DNA of 9,547 nucleotides from Bacteroidota bacterium (GCA_021413595.1 JAIOQD010000427.1:1-9547), one strand, 5' to 3'; counted from the stretch's first letter, positions 1 through 6,961 are shown. The notes: generated by a model from the letters alone, not told the origin. Made by a program: numbers and translations.

Positions 1-1939
1 TCAACAAGGGTTCATAATCCGGATCAAGATCTGATGCTTTATTATAAAACGCTTCAGCTTGCTGAATATTACCTGATAATAAATTCGCGTATCCCAGATT
101 ATTGAGTGCCTGTACAAATTTAGGATTCTCTTTTAATATTTCCGAAAAAATCAGCATAGCTTCCTCCACTTTTTTTTGCGCCATTAATGATGTCCCTAAT
201 TTGTTTTTAAATTCAGGAATATAGGGAGCCAAATCAGTTGCTTTTTTGTAAAAGATATATGCAGCCTGTACATTGCCTAAGCTGGAATAAGCATCAGCAA
301 TACGGTATAAGGTCCAAGCGTTGCCATTATCCCAAGTTTTTTTTGTAAGAATAGAGTTCAACACTACTTCTTTACCTATTCGATCTACATATATTAAAAT
401 TTTAGAAAAATCCTGTTTGATGAAATATAAATGTATTAATTCTTCGAAATTTTGTTTCACATCATTTATCGTTTTATCTGATAAATATTTTTTTGCTGAA
501 TCAAGAAATATTGGATTGCTATCGAACTTGTCATATTGTTGAATATATGCTTTTGCTTTTATTGCATCACTTGGATTTTTTTCATTAATAGCATATAAAC
601 CAATAAATTCTTTCAATTTCTCAATTTCTTCTTTTTTCACTGGTTTGCGTATAAAATGATCGTGGACTGTAACATGCGGAATATCCGTTGAGCCGGATTT
701 AGGCATGTGGCAACTCACACAGTTATCCTGAATTTTCATTCGTACTTCTTTTTTCTCTGTACAAAAAGTTTGATTGGTATTCCCATGACAACTTTTGCAG
801 GCATTATTAAACACCTCTTTACCTGTTACTTTCACGCTTACATGAGGGTTATGACATGTAACGCAGGTCAACGAATTTTTGTAGGGTCGTAAAGAGCCCG
901 AATCACTTACGGCCTTATAACTTTTTATAAAACATTGGCTTTGTTTTAGCCTATCTGCATGTGAAGCCATTATAAATTTATCATCGGAATCTTTGTATCG
1001 TGGTAAAAACACGGTCATGTGATCCGATAGTTTCATGCCAGGTTTGAAATCAAAAAATGATTTTCCTTCCTTCAAAACTGTATTTCCTTGTAAATGGCAG
1101 CGCTGACAAACATCAAATTGTCTATCAATAGATAGTTTGCCCGGGTTTACAATCGAATAATCGATGTATTTTGAAGTGTCTGTTTTTGAACCTGTTGAGC
1201 GCTGTTGAACATGTAAACTGCCCGGACCATGGCAACGTTCACAGCTCACACCCTCGGGTAAAACATTAAATTTATTTTCTGAACCCTGAACAAAATCAGG
1301 TAATGAATTATGACAACTCATACATTCCAAGCCTATCTTGCGTGAAAAACGAGTGTTAAAACCGTTTTCAAAACCGGGAGGGAAATCCCATTTTCCTTTT
1401 TGAGTATAATAGGTCATTGGCATCTGGTGTAAATAACCATTCGCATTGTAAAGGTGTGAATTGGTGTGCTGTCCCGAACCTATTATATAATCCACCATTT
1501 CCACTCGTTTATAGATGGTGTCCCCGCCCGAACGAATGACTTCGCCCATTCGGGCAGGTTTTCCTTTTAAACGAAACTCCATAATTTTCATACTATCTCC
1601 ATCCCAAACCGGCTGATAATAAAAATCTAAATACTTATCATAAATTATGGAATGTTTATCAAACTTTGCGGAGCTTTTTTGTTTACTGGCATGTTCAAAG
1701 CTTTTACCCATTCCTGTTTGTATGAATGAGTTGTAAATATCTTTATGACAAAGTTTACATTGGCTCATGCCTACATACTTTGCAGAATCACTATGGTTTA
1801 AGTATAAGTCCGCAGTTGGGGGGAGGAAAACAGCTCCGTTCTCCGTTCCTCGTTCTCCAGAATTTCCACAATACACCATCATAAGTATTACAACTGAAAA
1901 CAAGGAAAACAAAATGATATCTCGAAAGGAAAACTTCAT
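1..1939 (-). CDS. Heptaheme cytochrome c with TPR repeats, C-terminus beyond the window
   Basis: The frame is open from ATG at 1939 to the left edge (646 codons seen, no stop), so the gene is partial. Seven CXXCH haem c-binding motifs are visible, at about residues 61, 206, 233, 278, 359, 381 and 407 (CKLCH, CMSCH, CERCH, CQRCH, CVTCH, CKSCH, CVSCH). This arrangement resembles the cytochrome c554/c-prime type multihaem families. After a linker come about three TPR units (about 541-574, 575-608, 609-642), with more possibly off the edge. The N-terminus has a hydrophobic segment (about 8-23) ending in VYCGNSG, so it is exported. Cys24 could be a lipoprotein site, but Tyr at -1 is atypical. The expected role is periplasmic or surface electron transfer, with TPRs for protein contacts; substrate and partners are unknown. 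The start lies 44 bp after the acetyltransferase stop, so co-transcription is likely. Cys336 (QCFIKS) is not followed by a haem motif. Confidence 0.88.
   Translation of the reverse strand, partial: MKFSFRDIILFSLFSVVILMMVYCGNSGERGTENGAVFLPPTADLYLNHSDSAKYVGMSQCKLCHKDIYNSFIQTGMGKSFEHASKQKSSAKFDKHSIIYDKYLDFYYQPVWDGDSMKIMEFRLKGKPARMGEVIRSGGDTIYKRVEMVDYIIGSGQHTNSHLYNANGYLHQMPMTYYTQKGKWDFPPGFENGFNTRFSRKIGLECMSCHNSLPDFVQGSENKFNVLPEGVSCERCHGPGSLHVQQRSTGSKTDTSKYIDYSIVNPGKLSIDRQFDVCQRCHLQGNTVLKEGKSFFDFKPGMKLSDHMTVFLPRYKDSDDKFIMASHADRLKQSQCFIKSYKAVSDSGSLRPYKNSLTCVTCHNPHVSVKVTGKEVFNNACKSCHGNTNQTFCTEKKEVRMKIQDNCVSCHMPKSGSTDIPHVTVHDHFIRKPVKKEEIEKLKEFIGLYAINEKNPSDAIKAKAYIQQYDKFDSNPIFLDSAKKYLSDKTINDVKQNFEELIHLYFIKQDFSKILIYVDRIGKEVVLNSILTKKTWDNGNAWTLYRIADAYSSLGNVQAAYIFYKKATDLAPYIPEFKNKLGTSLMAQKKVEEAMLIFSEILKENPKFVQALNNLGYANLLSGNIQQAEAFYNKASDLDPDYEPLL
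1834..1858. repeat. Short heptad repeat in the cytochrome linker
   Basis: On the plus strand the sequence reads as 7-bp units CTCCGTT, CTCCGTT, CCTCGTT, then CTCC. It encodes part of the unstructured linker (about residues 28-36, around GERGTENGA) between the export signal and the first haem motif of the cytochrome. It looks like a short low-complexity tract tolerated in a weakly constrained linker. Confidence 0.45.
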
Positions 1940-1983
1940 GTGGTTTTTAAAATTCTGCTATTTAAAAGTGAATTGAGGGTGAT

Positions 1984-2529
1984 TTAACTACGAATCAATT
2001 GAAGCAACAATTCATCTTTAAATACATTTCCATCCCGGATCCATTGCTTTTTAACACCGGTAATCTGAAAATTATGTTTTTGAAATAATAAAACACTGGC
2101 TTCATTATCAATAGCAATATTGCAGAATAGCTGATGTAAATTCAACGTAGTAAAACAATATTCGATTAGTATTTCAAGTGTTTCAGAAGCATAACCTTTT
2201 CTTTTATCACTTTTATCAGCAATTAAAATCCCAATTCCGGCACGTTGATGATTGGGCTCAAAGTCAAATAAATCAATACATCCAATGGTGCGACTAATCT
2301 CCTTATTTGATAAAGGAGTGGGAGGGAGGTCTATCATCAATCTTAGCTGTTTTGCTGTATAAATATCCTGATGAGCGCATGCTATATATTGCTCCAATAC
2401 AAAATGAGAAAAAGGTGCTTGTGTACTACTTACCTTCCATGTTTCAGTATCATTTTCCCATTGATACAAAACATCTATATCAGTTGGTTCAATGGCTCTG
2501 ATTGAAATATGTTGTCCTTGTAGTTTCAT
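1984..2529 (-). CDS. GNAT-family N-acetyltransferase (RimJ/SpeG-like)
   Basis: The protein has 181 residues if translation starts at ATG 2529, which is preferred because GNAT homology begins at once (KLQGQHISIRAIEPTDIDVL). An in-frame ATG at 2562 would add 11 hydrophobic residues with no family match. GNATs transfer acetyl from acetyl-CoA to an amine. The core strands (about 64-90), the acetyl-CoA loop of motif A in degenerate form (SDKRKGYASETL, about 107-118) and the C-terminal part (NIAIDNEASVLLFQKHNF, about 137-154) are all visible, so the fold is complete. RimJ-type members act on protein N-termini and SpeG-type on polyamines; the substrate cannot be read here. It lies between the hypothetical gene and the cytochrome, both within about 65 bp, so an operon is likely. 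A proline-rich stretch PPTPLSNKE (about 69-77) sits in a beta hairpin and looks inserted; see the separate repeat entry. Confidence 0.85.
   Translation of the reverse strand: MKLQGQHISIRAIEPTDIDVLYQWENDTETWKVSSTQAPFSHFVLEQYIACAHQDIYTAKQLRLMIDLPPTPLSNKEISRTIGCIDLFDFEPNHQRAGIGILIADKSDKRKGYASETLEILIEYCFTTLNLHQLFCNIAIDNEASVLLFQKHNFQITGVKKQWIRDGNVFKDELLLQLIRS
2299..2329. repeat. Short hairpin-forming repeat absorbed in frame into the acetyltransferase
   Basis: The plus strand has CTCCTT (2299-2304) and AAGGAG (2313-2318), which pair around an 8-nt loop, followed by the purine-rich TGGGAGGGAGG. Read on the minus strand in the gene's frame it encodes approximately DLPPTPLSNKE. Pyrimidine-rich CTCCC tracts next to a small hairpin are a familiar interspersed-repeat style in Bacteroidota and give proline-rich PPTPL-like peptides when in frame. 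That the patch is a repeat is inferred from composition and recollection; there is no second copy in this window. Confidence 0.45.
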
Positions 2530-2592
2530 TGATGGAATATTTACTGAAAAAATTAGAATCATTAAAGGTAAGAAATCTAATGTTCTGTTGCC

Positions 2593-3150
2593 TTAAGAAT
2601 TCTTTTTTTTGAATTCATTTCTTACCTCAACTATTCCGGCATTTATTTCAGTAGTAGTATAAACTGGTAATTGATAGGTTGTTTCATCAATAAACAAGGC
2701 CGTAGAATTTTCTATTAGCCCTTCTGAATGGAGCCTTGGAACAAGCTCAAACAAATAGCTGATATCAGTCATGGGTACATTATATACTTCATCAAAGAAT
2801 AATTTAATGTGACTCAAACAGGTTGCTACACCTATATCCACTCGTGGAAATTTCTGAATATTTGTAAGGAAATGTTCTTTCAAATAAAGTTCACTGAATG
2901 TGCTGTGAGGTTTTATTTTTATGAATAAAGAAGGTATCTTACGTTGATTTGTGTTTTTAATTAAAGCGGCAACAGCAATATTGATGTCTTGTCCTTTTAT
3001 AGAAAGCGAGTGATATTTCCCGTCTATGATCAAGCCAATATGCGGTGGGATTCGTGTAGCATGAACAACCGCAATATATACCCCTTTTAACAAATCATTT
3101 TCACTGAATTGTTTAGTAATGGAGAGTTGATAGTGTGTTGTGAAATTCAT
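2593..3150 (-). CDS. Conserved-looking hypothetical protein, function unknown
   Basis: This is an intact 185-residue frame that I do not assign to a named family. There is no signal peptide or membrane segment, so it should be cytoplasmic. It starts with alternating beta-like segments (YIAVVHATRIPPHIGLII, about 25-42, then YHSLSIKGQDI, about 46-56). A central IGVATCLSHIKLFF segment (about 107-119) follows, and the tail is Lys-rich. His30, His37, His47, Cys111 and His114 lie in the best-conserved-looking stretches and could form a catalytic or metal site, but this is speculation. It sits downstream of dapF and 63 bp before the preferred start of the acetyltransferase, so it is probably in the same transcript as the acetyltransferase. 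Base composition matches its neighbours. Its frame and context make a real gene likely. Confidence 0.75.
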   Translation of the reverse strand: MNFTTHYQLSITKQFSENDLLKGVYIAVVHATRIPPHIGLIIDGKYHSLSIKGQDINIAVAALIKNTNQRKIPSLFIKIKPHSTFSELYLKEHFLTNIQKFPRVDIGVATCLSHIKLFFDEVYNVPMTDISYLFELVPRLHSEGLIENSTALFIDETTYQLPVYTTTEINAGIVEVRNEFKKKNS

Positions 3151-3215
3151 TAAATTTTCAGGAATTATTTTTTAATAATACTATTTTTCGAATTTAATTT
3201 CGTGTTTTATTTATT

Positions 3216-3346
3216 GGGGCGTTCCCCTTTCTAAAAGGAAAGGGGCGGGCTTTTCGCTTCAATCTTTTCTAAAAAGAAAAGGATTCCGCGGAATTTATTC
3301 TTCAGAGAAGAACGTATCCAGAGCCTATCGAAGGAATCCCTAACGC
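3216..3346 (+). repeat. Interspersed GGGGCGTTCC...CCCTAACGC structured repeat element
   Basis: This 131-bp intergenic element has complementary ends: GCGTT (3219-3223) and AACGC (3342-3346). Inside are an 8-bp hairpin CCCCTTTC/GAAAGGGG (3224-3231 with 3238-3245), a 6-bp hairpin CTTTTC/GAAAAG (3264-3269 with 3276-3281), a 12-bp perfect palindrome ATTCCGCGGAAT (3283-3294), a hairpin TTCTTC/GAAGAA (3298-3303 with 3307-3312), and a 7-bp long-range pair GGATTCC/GGAATCC (3281-3287 with 3333-3339). Its start, the GGGC..CTTTTCGCTTCAATC core and the AATCCCTAACGC end match my recollection of a repeat common between genes in Flavobacteria and relatives. The first bases recur at the right edge of the window. 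It could be a structured RNA or a mobile repeat. It lies antisense to the flanking genes, between dapF and the hypothetical gene. Confidence 0.72.
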
Positions 3347-3360
3347 AGCATTTTCGAATC

Positions 3361-4038
3361 TTATATAGCTATTTCTCCTTTAAAAACGAATTGGGCAGGA
3401 CCTTCCAGCCAAATATCTGTAAATGAATTATTAGAATGCTTTGTAAATTTCACTTTTAAATTCCCACCTAATGTTTTGATGTTGCAATAGTCTGATCCTG
3501 TTGAAATATTTTTAATGGATGCAATCAAAGCAGCAGCTGTTACACCTGTTCCGCAGGAATAGGTTTCTTCTTCCACTCCGCGTTCATAGGTACGTACAAA
3601 CAAATCGTTGTGTTGTTTTTCAATGAAATTTACATTTGTTCCACCGTTTTTAAAACGATCATTGTGGCGTATTTTCCTACCTTCTTCAAGTACATTATAA
3701 GTAGTTACATCCTCAATAAATGTTACATAATGCGGTGAACCGGTATTCAAAAACGAATAATCTTCGTTCAGTTCTATATCGCTTACATCTTTCATTTTAA
3801 GAGTGATGAAACCCGGTTTAACCAAAGCTTCGTGTGCACCATCAGTGGCAATAAAATGGGCTGTTTTTTTCACTAGCTCTAAAGTCCTTGCAAACTCAAC
3901 AATACAACGTCCTCCATTACCACACATACTGCTTTCGTTGCCATCGGAATTGTAATACACCATTTCAAAATCGTAACCGGCTTTGGTTTGTAATAACATT
4001 AAACCATCAGCACCTACTCCAAAACGCCTGTCGCAAAG
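3361..4038 (-). pseudogene. dapF: Diaminopimelate epimerase, N-terminally truncated
   Basis: DapF interconverts LL- and meso-diaminopimelate for lysine and peptidoglycan synthesis. Homology to DapF starts abruptly at 4038 with LCDRRFGVGADGL and continues to a normal C-terminus at 3361. Both catalytic cysteines are present, in the MCGNGGRC and SCGTG motifs (residues 26 and 149 counted from ATG 3999), as is the YERG glutamate. The first roughly 35 residues, including the GNDF substrate-binding motif, are absent. Immediately upstream in frame is a TGA (4041-4039), then an AAAGTTT inverted repeat, and none of the other frames there encodes the missing part. The only in-frame ATG (3999) lies inside the conserved GADGLM motif and would give 212 residues, against about 260-275 for the family. 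The rest of the frame is undamaged, which suggests a recent loss, a second intact copy elsewhere, or an assembly artefact at the repeat. Confidence 0.85.
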
Positions 4039-4040
4039 TC

Positions 4041-4172
4041 AAAAGGTTAAAGTTTAAAGTTGGAAAGTTTAAAGTTTAAAAGTTGATTGGAGTCTAATAC
4101 TTGAATATCCCAAAATATTTCGTTGTGGTATTCTATTCAACTTTCTAACTTTGAACTTTAAACTTTAAACTT
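4041..4172. repeat. AAAGTTT-unit inverted repeat at the dapF breakpoint
   Basis: The left arm (4049-4086) is a run of AAAGTTT-like units ending in AAAGTTGA. The right arm (4137-4172) is the reverse complement of a similar run and also ends in AAAGTTGA when inverted. A non-repetitive spacer of about 50 bp (4087-4136) separates them. The right arm overlaps the stop codon of the upstream membrane-protein gene, and the left side abuts the first surviving dapF codon. The element therefore fills the space where an intergenic gap and the dapF start should be. Arrays of AT-rich heptads in inverted arms are common low-complexity repeats in Bacteroidota; no transposase is present. Confidence 0.75.
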
Positions 4173-4926
4173 ATTTTAATTTACTGATCAGATTTTCTTC
4201 TGTAATTCGTTCGTATGGTCTGAATTCACTTGAGTTTTCAAGCTTATTTACGATTGCTCCATTTTTTAGATAAATAACATCATCAAGAATATAAATTTTT
4301 AATGCTTCTAAAGATGTTAAACCATAAAGGGCAATTTTATATTTACCCATTTTATAACCTCGGTAATTTAAAGGAGATTGCCATAATTCAATATTGATAA
4401 ATTGTTTGGTGATGCTCTTGTCATCTTTGATTCCACTTACTTTTTGAAGCAACGAATCTTTAGAGTTCCTGTTGCTTGTAACCGTACTCAAATTTATTAT
4501 TTCTACTGTTTTAGTGGAAAGTAATTCATCTTTTCTTACTACAATATCTTCTGACGAAGAGCTTGTAATTGCAGAAGGATTTTTAATTTCTACCGTATCA
4601 ACTGCTAAATACTTTTTTAAGGTATCAGCATCTAAAACCAAGTCGGTCTTTGCTTTTTTTAGATCAATGGAATCTGCACTGGAAATTGATTTATTTTTTG
4701 AAAGAGACGGCTTTGTTTTTTTTTCTTTAACAGGTTCTACATCTTCTGATTTTACTGACGATTCGAGGTTCTTAGCATCTGAAACAAAAGTTTTGGCAAT
4801 ATTTTTATAAAAATTAAGTTCTTTAAAATAATCATCCAGCTTTAAAATAAAAAAACCACCGGCAATGAGGAGCCCTGTCATTAAGCCAATAATAAATGAC
4901 TGTGATTTTTCTTTAAAATTACTCAT
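4171..4926 (-). CDS. Single-pass membrane protein with variable linker and conserved-looking C-terminal domain, function unknown
   Basis: The 251-residue protein has one membrane segment near the N-terminus (FIIGLMTGLLIAGGFFILKL, about 11-30) preceded by lysines, so most of it should face the periplasm. A Lys/Ser-rich low-complexity linker follows (about 50-95). Next come two imperfect copies of a motif, DTVEIKNPSAITSSSSEDIV (about 110-129) and KTVEIINLSTVTSNRNSKDS (about 139-158). A compact C-terminal region (about 177-251) begins with NIELWQSPLNYRGYKMG and includes YILDDVIYLKNG and EFRPYERITEENL. It looks like a small beta-rich domain, but I recognise no named family. The gene is transcribed divergently from the htrA protease and lies upstream of truncated dapF. 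A link to envelope stress through htrA is possible but rests only on adjacency. Confidence 0.78.
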   Translation of the reverse strand: MSNFKEKSQSFIIGLMTGLLIAGGFFILKLDDYFKELNFYKNIAKTFVSDAKNLESSVKSEDVEPVKEKKTKPSLSKNKSISSADSIDLKKAKTDLVLDADTLKKYLAVDTVEIKNPSAITSSSSEDIVVRKDELLSTKTVEIINLSTVTSNRNSKDSLLQKVSGIKDDKSITKQFINIELWQSPLNYRGYKMGKYKIALYGLTSLEALKIYILDDVIYLKNGAIVNKLENSSEFRPYERITEENLISKLK

Positions 4927-5188
4927 GGATTTTACGACCTTGTTTCGTTAAAGGTATAATTTGAGGTGTAAAGTTAAACAACCTTTGCAAATTGGTGTTA
5001 ATTATTGTTAAAATAAGTTTTGAGCATACTATTGGGAACAAACTTTGTGTTATAGCTAAAAGTAAAAAGGATAGTTCTTTGTACAAAATTCATAATTCCT
5101 AAATTAATAACACTTTATTGTCCAAATGATTAAGTTAAAAAACGTAATTATTTTCTAAAAAATCATAAATAATAAAACAATAAAAACC
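4927..5188. promoter_or_regulatory. Divergent intergenic promoter region
   Basis: This 262-bp AT-rich gap separates two divergent starts, so it must hold promoters for both. Weak Bacteroidota-like matches are AAACTTTG (5040-5047) with TTTTG (5018-5022) upstream for htrA, at a short 17-bp spacing. For the membrane-protein gene there is TACCTTTA on the minus strand (4956-4949), with TTG at 4981-4979. Neither matches TAnnTTTG exactly, so only the region is called with confidence, not the sites. I see no ORF or structured RNA in it. Confidence 0.4.
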
Positions 5189-6652
5189 ATGAAAAAAATT
5201 GCAGGCGCATTCATAATCGCAACCCTAGGCGGTGTATCTGCTTTAGGTCTCAATTATTTAATTAAGGGTGGTTCTACTCAGGAGAATTCACAATTGGCTT
5301 ATCAAGCACCCGTTAAGTATATAAATTTGCCGGGTACAACGCCAGAAAGTACAGTCGATTTTACAGTTGCTGCCGAAATGTCAGTTCATTCTGTGGTGAA
5401 TGTAAAAACTACTTATCTGGCTCAAAACAACCAAAATCAATATTTTTATGATCCATTTCGCGGCTTTTTTGGACAGCGTCCTCCTCAGCAACGCGAGGCT
5501 CAAACAGGAAGCGGTTCAGGTGTGATTATTTCGGAAGATGGTTACATTGTAACAAACAATCACGTAATAGATGGCGCTGAAAAAATTGAAATTACGCTTA
5601 ACGACAAACGCAGCTATACAGCCGAAGTTATTGGTAAGGATCCCACTACCGACCTAGCTCTTATAAAAATAAAAGAAACCGAATTACCTTTTATGGCTTA
5701 TGGTAATTCCGATAATGTAAAAATAGGAGAGTGGGTATTGGCTGTTGGAAATCCATTTAATCTTACTTCAACCGTTACTGCGGGTATTATTAGTGCCAAG
5801 GCTCGTAATATTAATATTATAGAGAATGATCCTTCAAAAGGACTTAATCCAATCGAATCGTACTTACAAACGGATGCTGCCGTAAATCCCGGTAACAGTG
5901 GAGGTGCGCTTGTAAACGGGAAAGGTGATCTTATAGGCATTAACTCTGCAATTGCCTCTAATACAGGGTCATATACAGGTTATTCATTTGCAATTCCTGT
6001 AAATATAGCTCGTAAAGTAGTTGCTGACCTGTTAGAATTTGGTGAAGTTCAGCGAGCATTCATTGGCGTGAGCATTCGTGATCTGGATGCAAAACTGGCT
6101 AAAGAAAAAAACATTACTGAAATAAAAGGTGTATTTGTAAATGGCCTAACAGCTGGTGGCTCTGGCGAAGAAGGAGGAATAAAAGAAGGCGATGTTATTA
6201 CAAAAGTTGCTGATATTATTGTAAATAATGTGCCTGAATTGCAGGAACAAATAAGTCGTTATCGCCCTGGAGATAAAATAAACATTACTCTGAAACGAAA
6301 TAATCAAGTGAAAGTATTGGCACTTATTTTAAAAAACAAAAACGGTACCCTGGATGTTGTTGAAAGACCAAAGGTGGAAGTTGTGTCTTCGCTAGGCGCT
6401 GTTTTTGAACCTGTTAATGCTTCGGATATAAAAAAATTGAATATTGAAAATGGCATCCGTATCAGCAAATTAAATGCAGGTAAATTATTGAGCGCGGGCA
6501 TAAAAGAAGGCTTTATAATTACAAACATTGACAAAAAGAAAGTTAATAGCATAGAAGATATTAAAACTGCTCTTGAAAGTAAAAAAGGTGGTGTTCTTAT
6601 AGAAGGGATTTATCCGAATGGCATGAGAGCTTATTATGGTTTTGGGATGTAA
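5189..6652 (+). CDS. htrA: Periplasmic serine protease/chaperone of the Do (HtrA/DegP) family
   Basis: HtrA proteins degrade or refold damaged envelope proteins. The 487-residue product has an N-terminal hydrophobic signal or anchor (about 4-25) and then a trypsin-like protease domain. The catalytic triad is His125 (TNNHV), Asp155 (TTDLAL) and Ser237 (GNSGG), all intact. The Gln/Phe-rich stretch before GSGSGV (about 78-106) corresponds to the LA loop region. PDZ1 spans about 290-380 (FIGVSIRDLD to the KNKNG linker). A shorter PDZ2 spans about 397-487 and ends in AYYGFGM, a C-terminus I recall from Bacteroidota homologues. Two PDZ domains indicate the DegP/DegQ class, which forms oligomers. 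The start at 5189 gives a normal signal sequence. It is divergent from the membrane-protein gene, and 348 bp separate it from rpoD, which has its own promoter. Confidence 0.96.
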   Translation: MKKIAGAFIIATLGGVSALGLNYLIKGGSTQENSQLAYQAPVKYINLPGTTPESTVDFTVAAEMSVHSVVNVKTTYLAQNNQNQYFYDPFRGFFGQRPPQQREAQTGSGSGVIISEDGYIVTNNHVIDGAEKIEITLNDKRSYTAEVIGKDPTTDLALIKIKETELPFMAYGNSDNVKIGEWVLAVGNPFNLTSTVTAGIISAKARNINIIENDPSKGLNPIESYLQTDAAVNPGNSGGALVNGKGDLIGINSAIASNTGSYTGYSFAIPVNIARKVVADLLEFGEVQRAFIGVSIRDLDAKLAKEKNITEIKGVFVNGLTAGGSGEEGGIKEGDVITKVADIIVNNVPELQEQISRYRPGDKINITLKRNNQVKVLALILKNKNGTLDVVERPKVEVVSSLGAVFEPVNASDIKKLNIENGIRISKLNAGKLLSAGIKEGFIITNIDKKKVNSIEDIKTALESKKGGVLIEGIYPNGMRAYYGFGM

Positions 6653-6660
6653 TTTTGTTT

Positions 6661-6790
6661 AGCAATTATTTAATTTAACAATTTATCAGTTGGCAATTTT
6701 ACAATTTAACGAATCACTAATTGCCTGCTGAATTAATTGCTTATTTGTCAAATTTTTTCATAATTGCTTACTGTAAAATTGTTGAAATTG
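6661..6790. repeat. CAATTT-unit inverted repeat region between htrA and rpoD
   Basis: Between the htrA stop and the rpoD start (348 bp) there is no gene. The first part is rich in CAATTT/ACAATTTAAC-like units on the left and their reverse complement on the right. The clearest pair is CAATTTTACA (6694-6703) with TGTAAAATTG (6772-6781), a 10-bp perfect inverted match. The organisation (short AT-rich units, two arms, spacer) resembles the AAAGTTT element near dapF, although the unit differs. It may act as a weak terminator for htrA, but there is no GC-rich stem with a T-run. The remainder (6791-6930) is AT-rich with nothing further that I can name. Confidence 0.55.
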
Positions 6791-6930
6791 AAAAAAAATA
6801 TTTTTTTCTTTATCGATGATAAAAGCTGTTTTGTAGAGGTGAATTTAGACTTTATCTTGCAAAACACAATTTATTAACAATCAGTAAGTTAGTTGCTTCG
6901 TTTTAATGTATAATAATTGTAAAAATAAAA

Positions 6931-6961
6931 TTGCTTATAATGTATAGTTGGAGTATCTTTG
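6931..6961 (+). promoter_or_regulatory. Bacteroidota-type promoter of rpoD
   Basis: TATCTTTG at 6954-6961 matches the -7 consensus TAnnTTTG exactly. TTG at 6931-6933 fits the -33 element with a 20-bp spacer. Transcription would begin near 6967, about 33 nt before the ATG at 7001. This argues against the in-frame ATG at 6959, which lies inside the -7 box. Confidence 0.7.

Noticed and set aside
1767..1976. Plus-strand ORF antisense to the cytochrome N-terminus
   Set aside because: It overlaps the haem-protein coding frame on the other strand, has no recognisable domain, and is explained as a shadow.
2530..2562. Upstream ATG (2562) as the acetyltransferase start
   Set aside because: The added residues MILIFSVNIPS are hydrophobic and outside GNAT homology, which starts right after the ATG at 2529. 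The longer form is not excluded but is less likely.
3888..4079. Plus-strand ORF across the dapF breakpoint
   Set aside because: It runs from antisense dapF into the AAAGTTT repeat, giving a low-complexity FKVGKFKV tail; not a plausible protein.
4049..4172. CRISPR-like array
   Set aside because: The units are contiguous 7-bp AAAGTTT copies without unique spacers of regular size, and no cas genes are present.
4472..4810. 112-codon plus-strand ORF antisense to the membrane protein
   Set aside because: Its Ser/Phe-rich product mirrors the Lys/Ser-rich linker codons on the minus strand; no independent evidence of a gene.
6651..6658. TAATTTTG matching the -7 promoter consensus at the htrA stop
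   Set aside because: There is no -33 TTTG at suitable spacing and no gene start nearby, so it is probably a chance match in AT-rich DNA.
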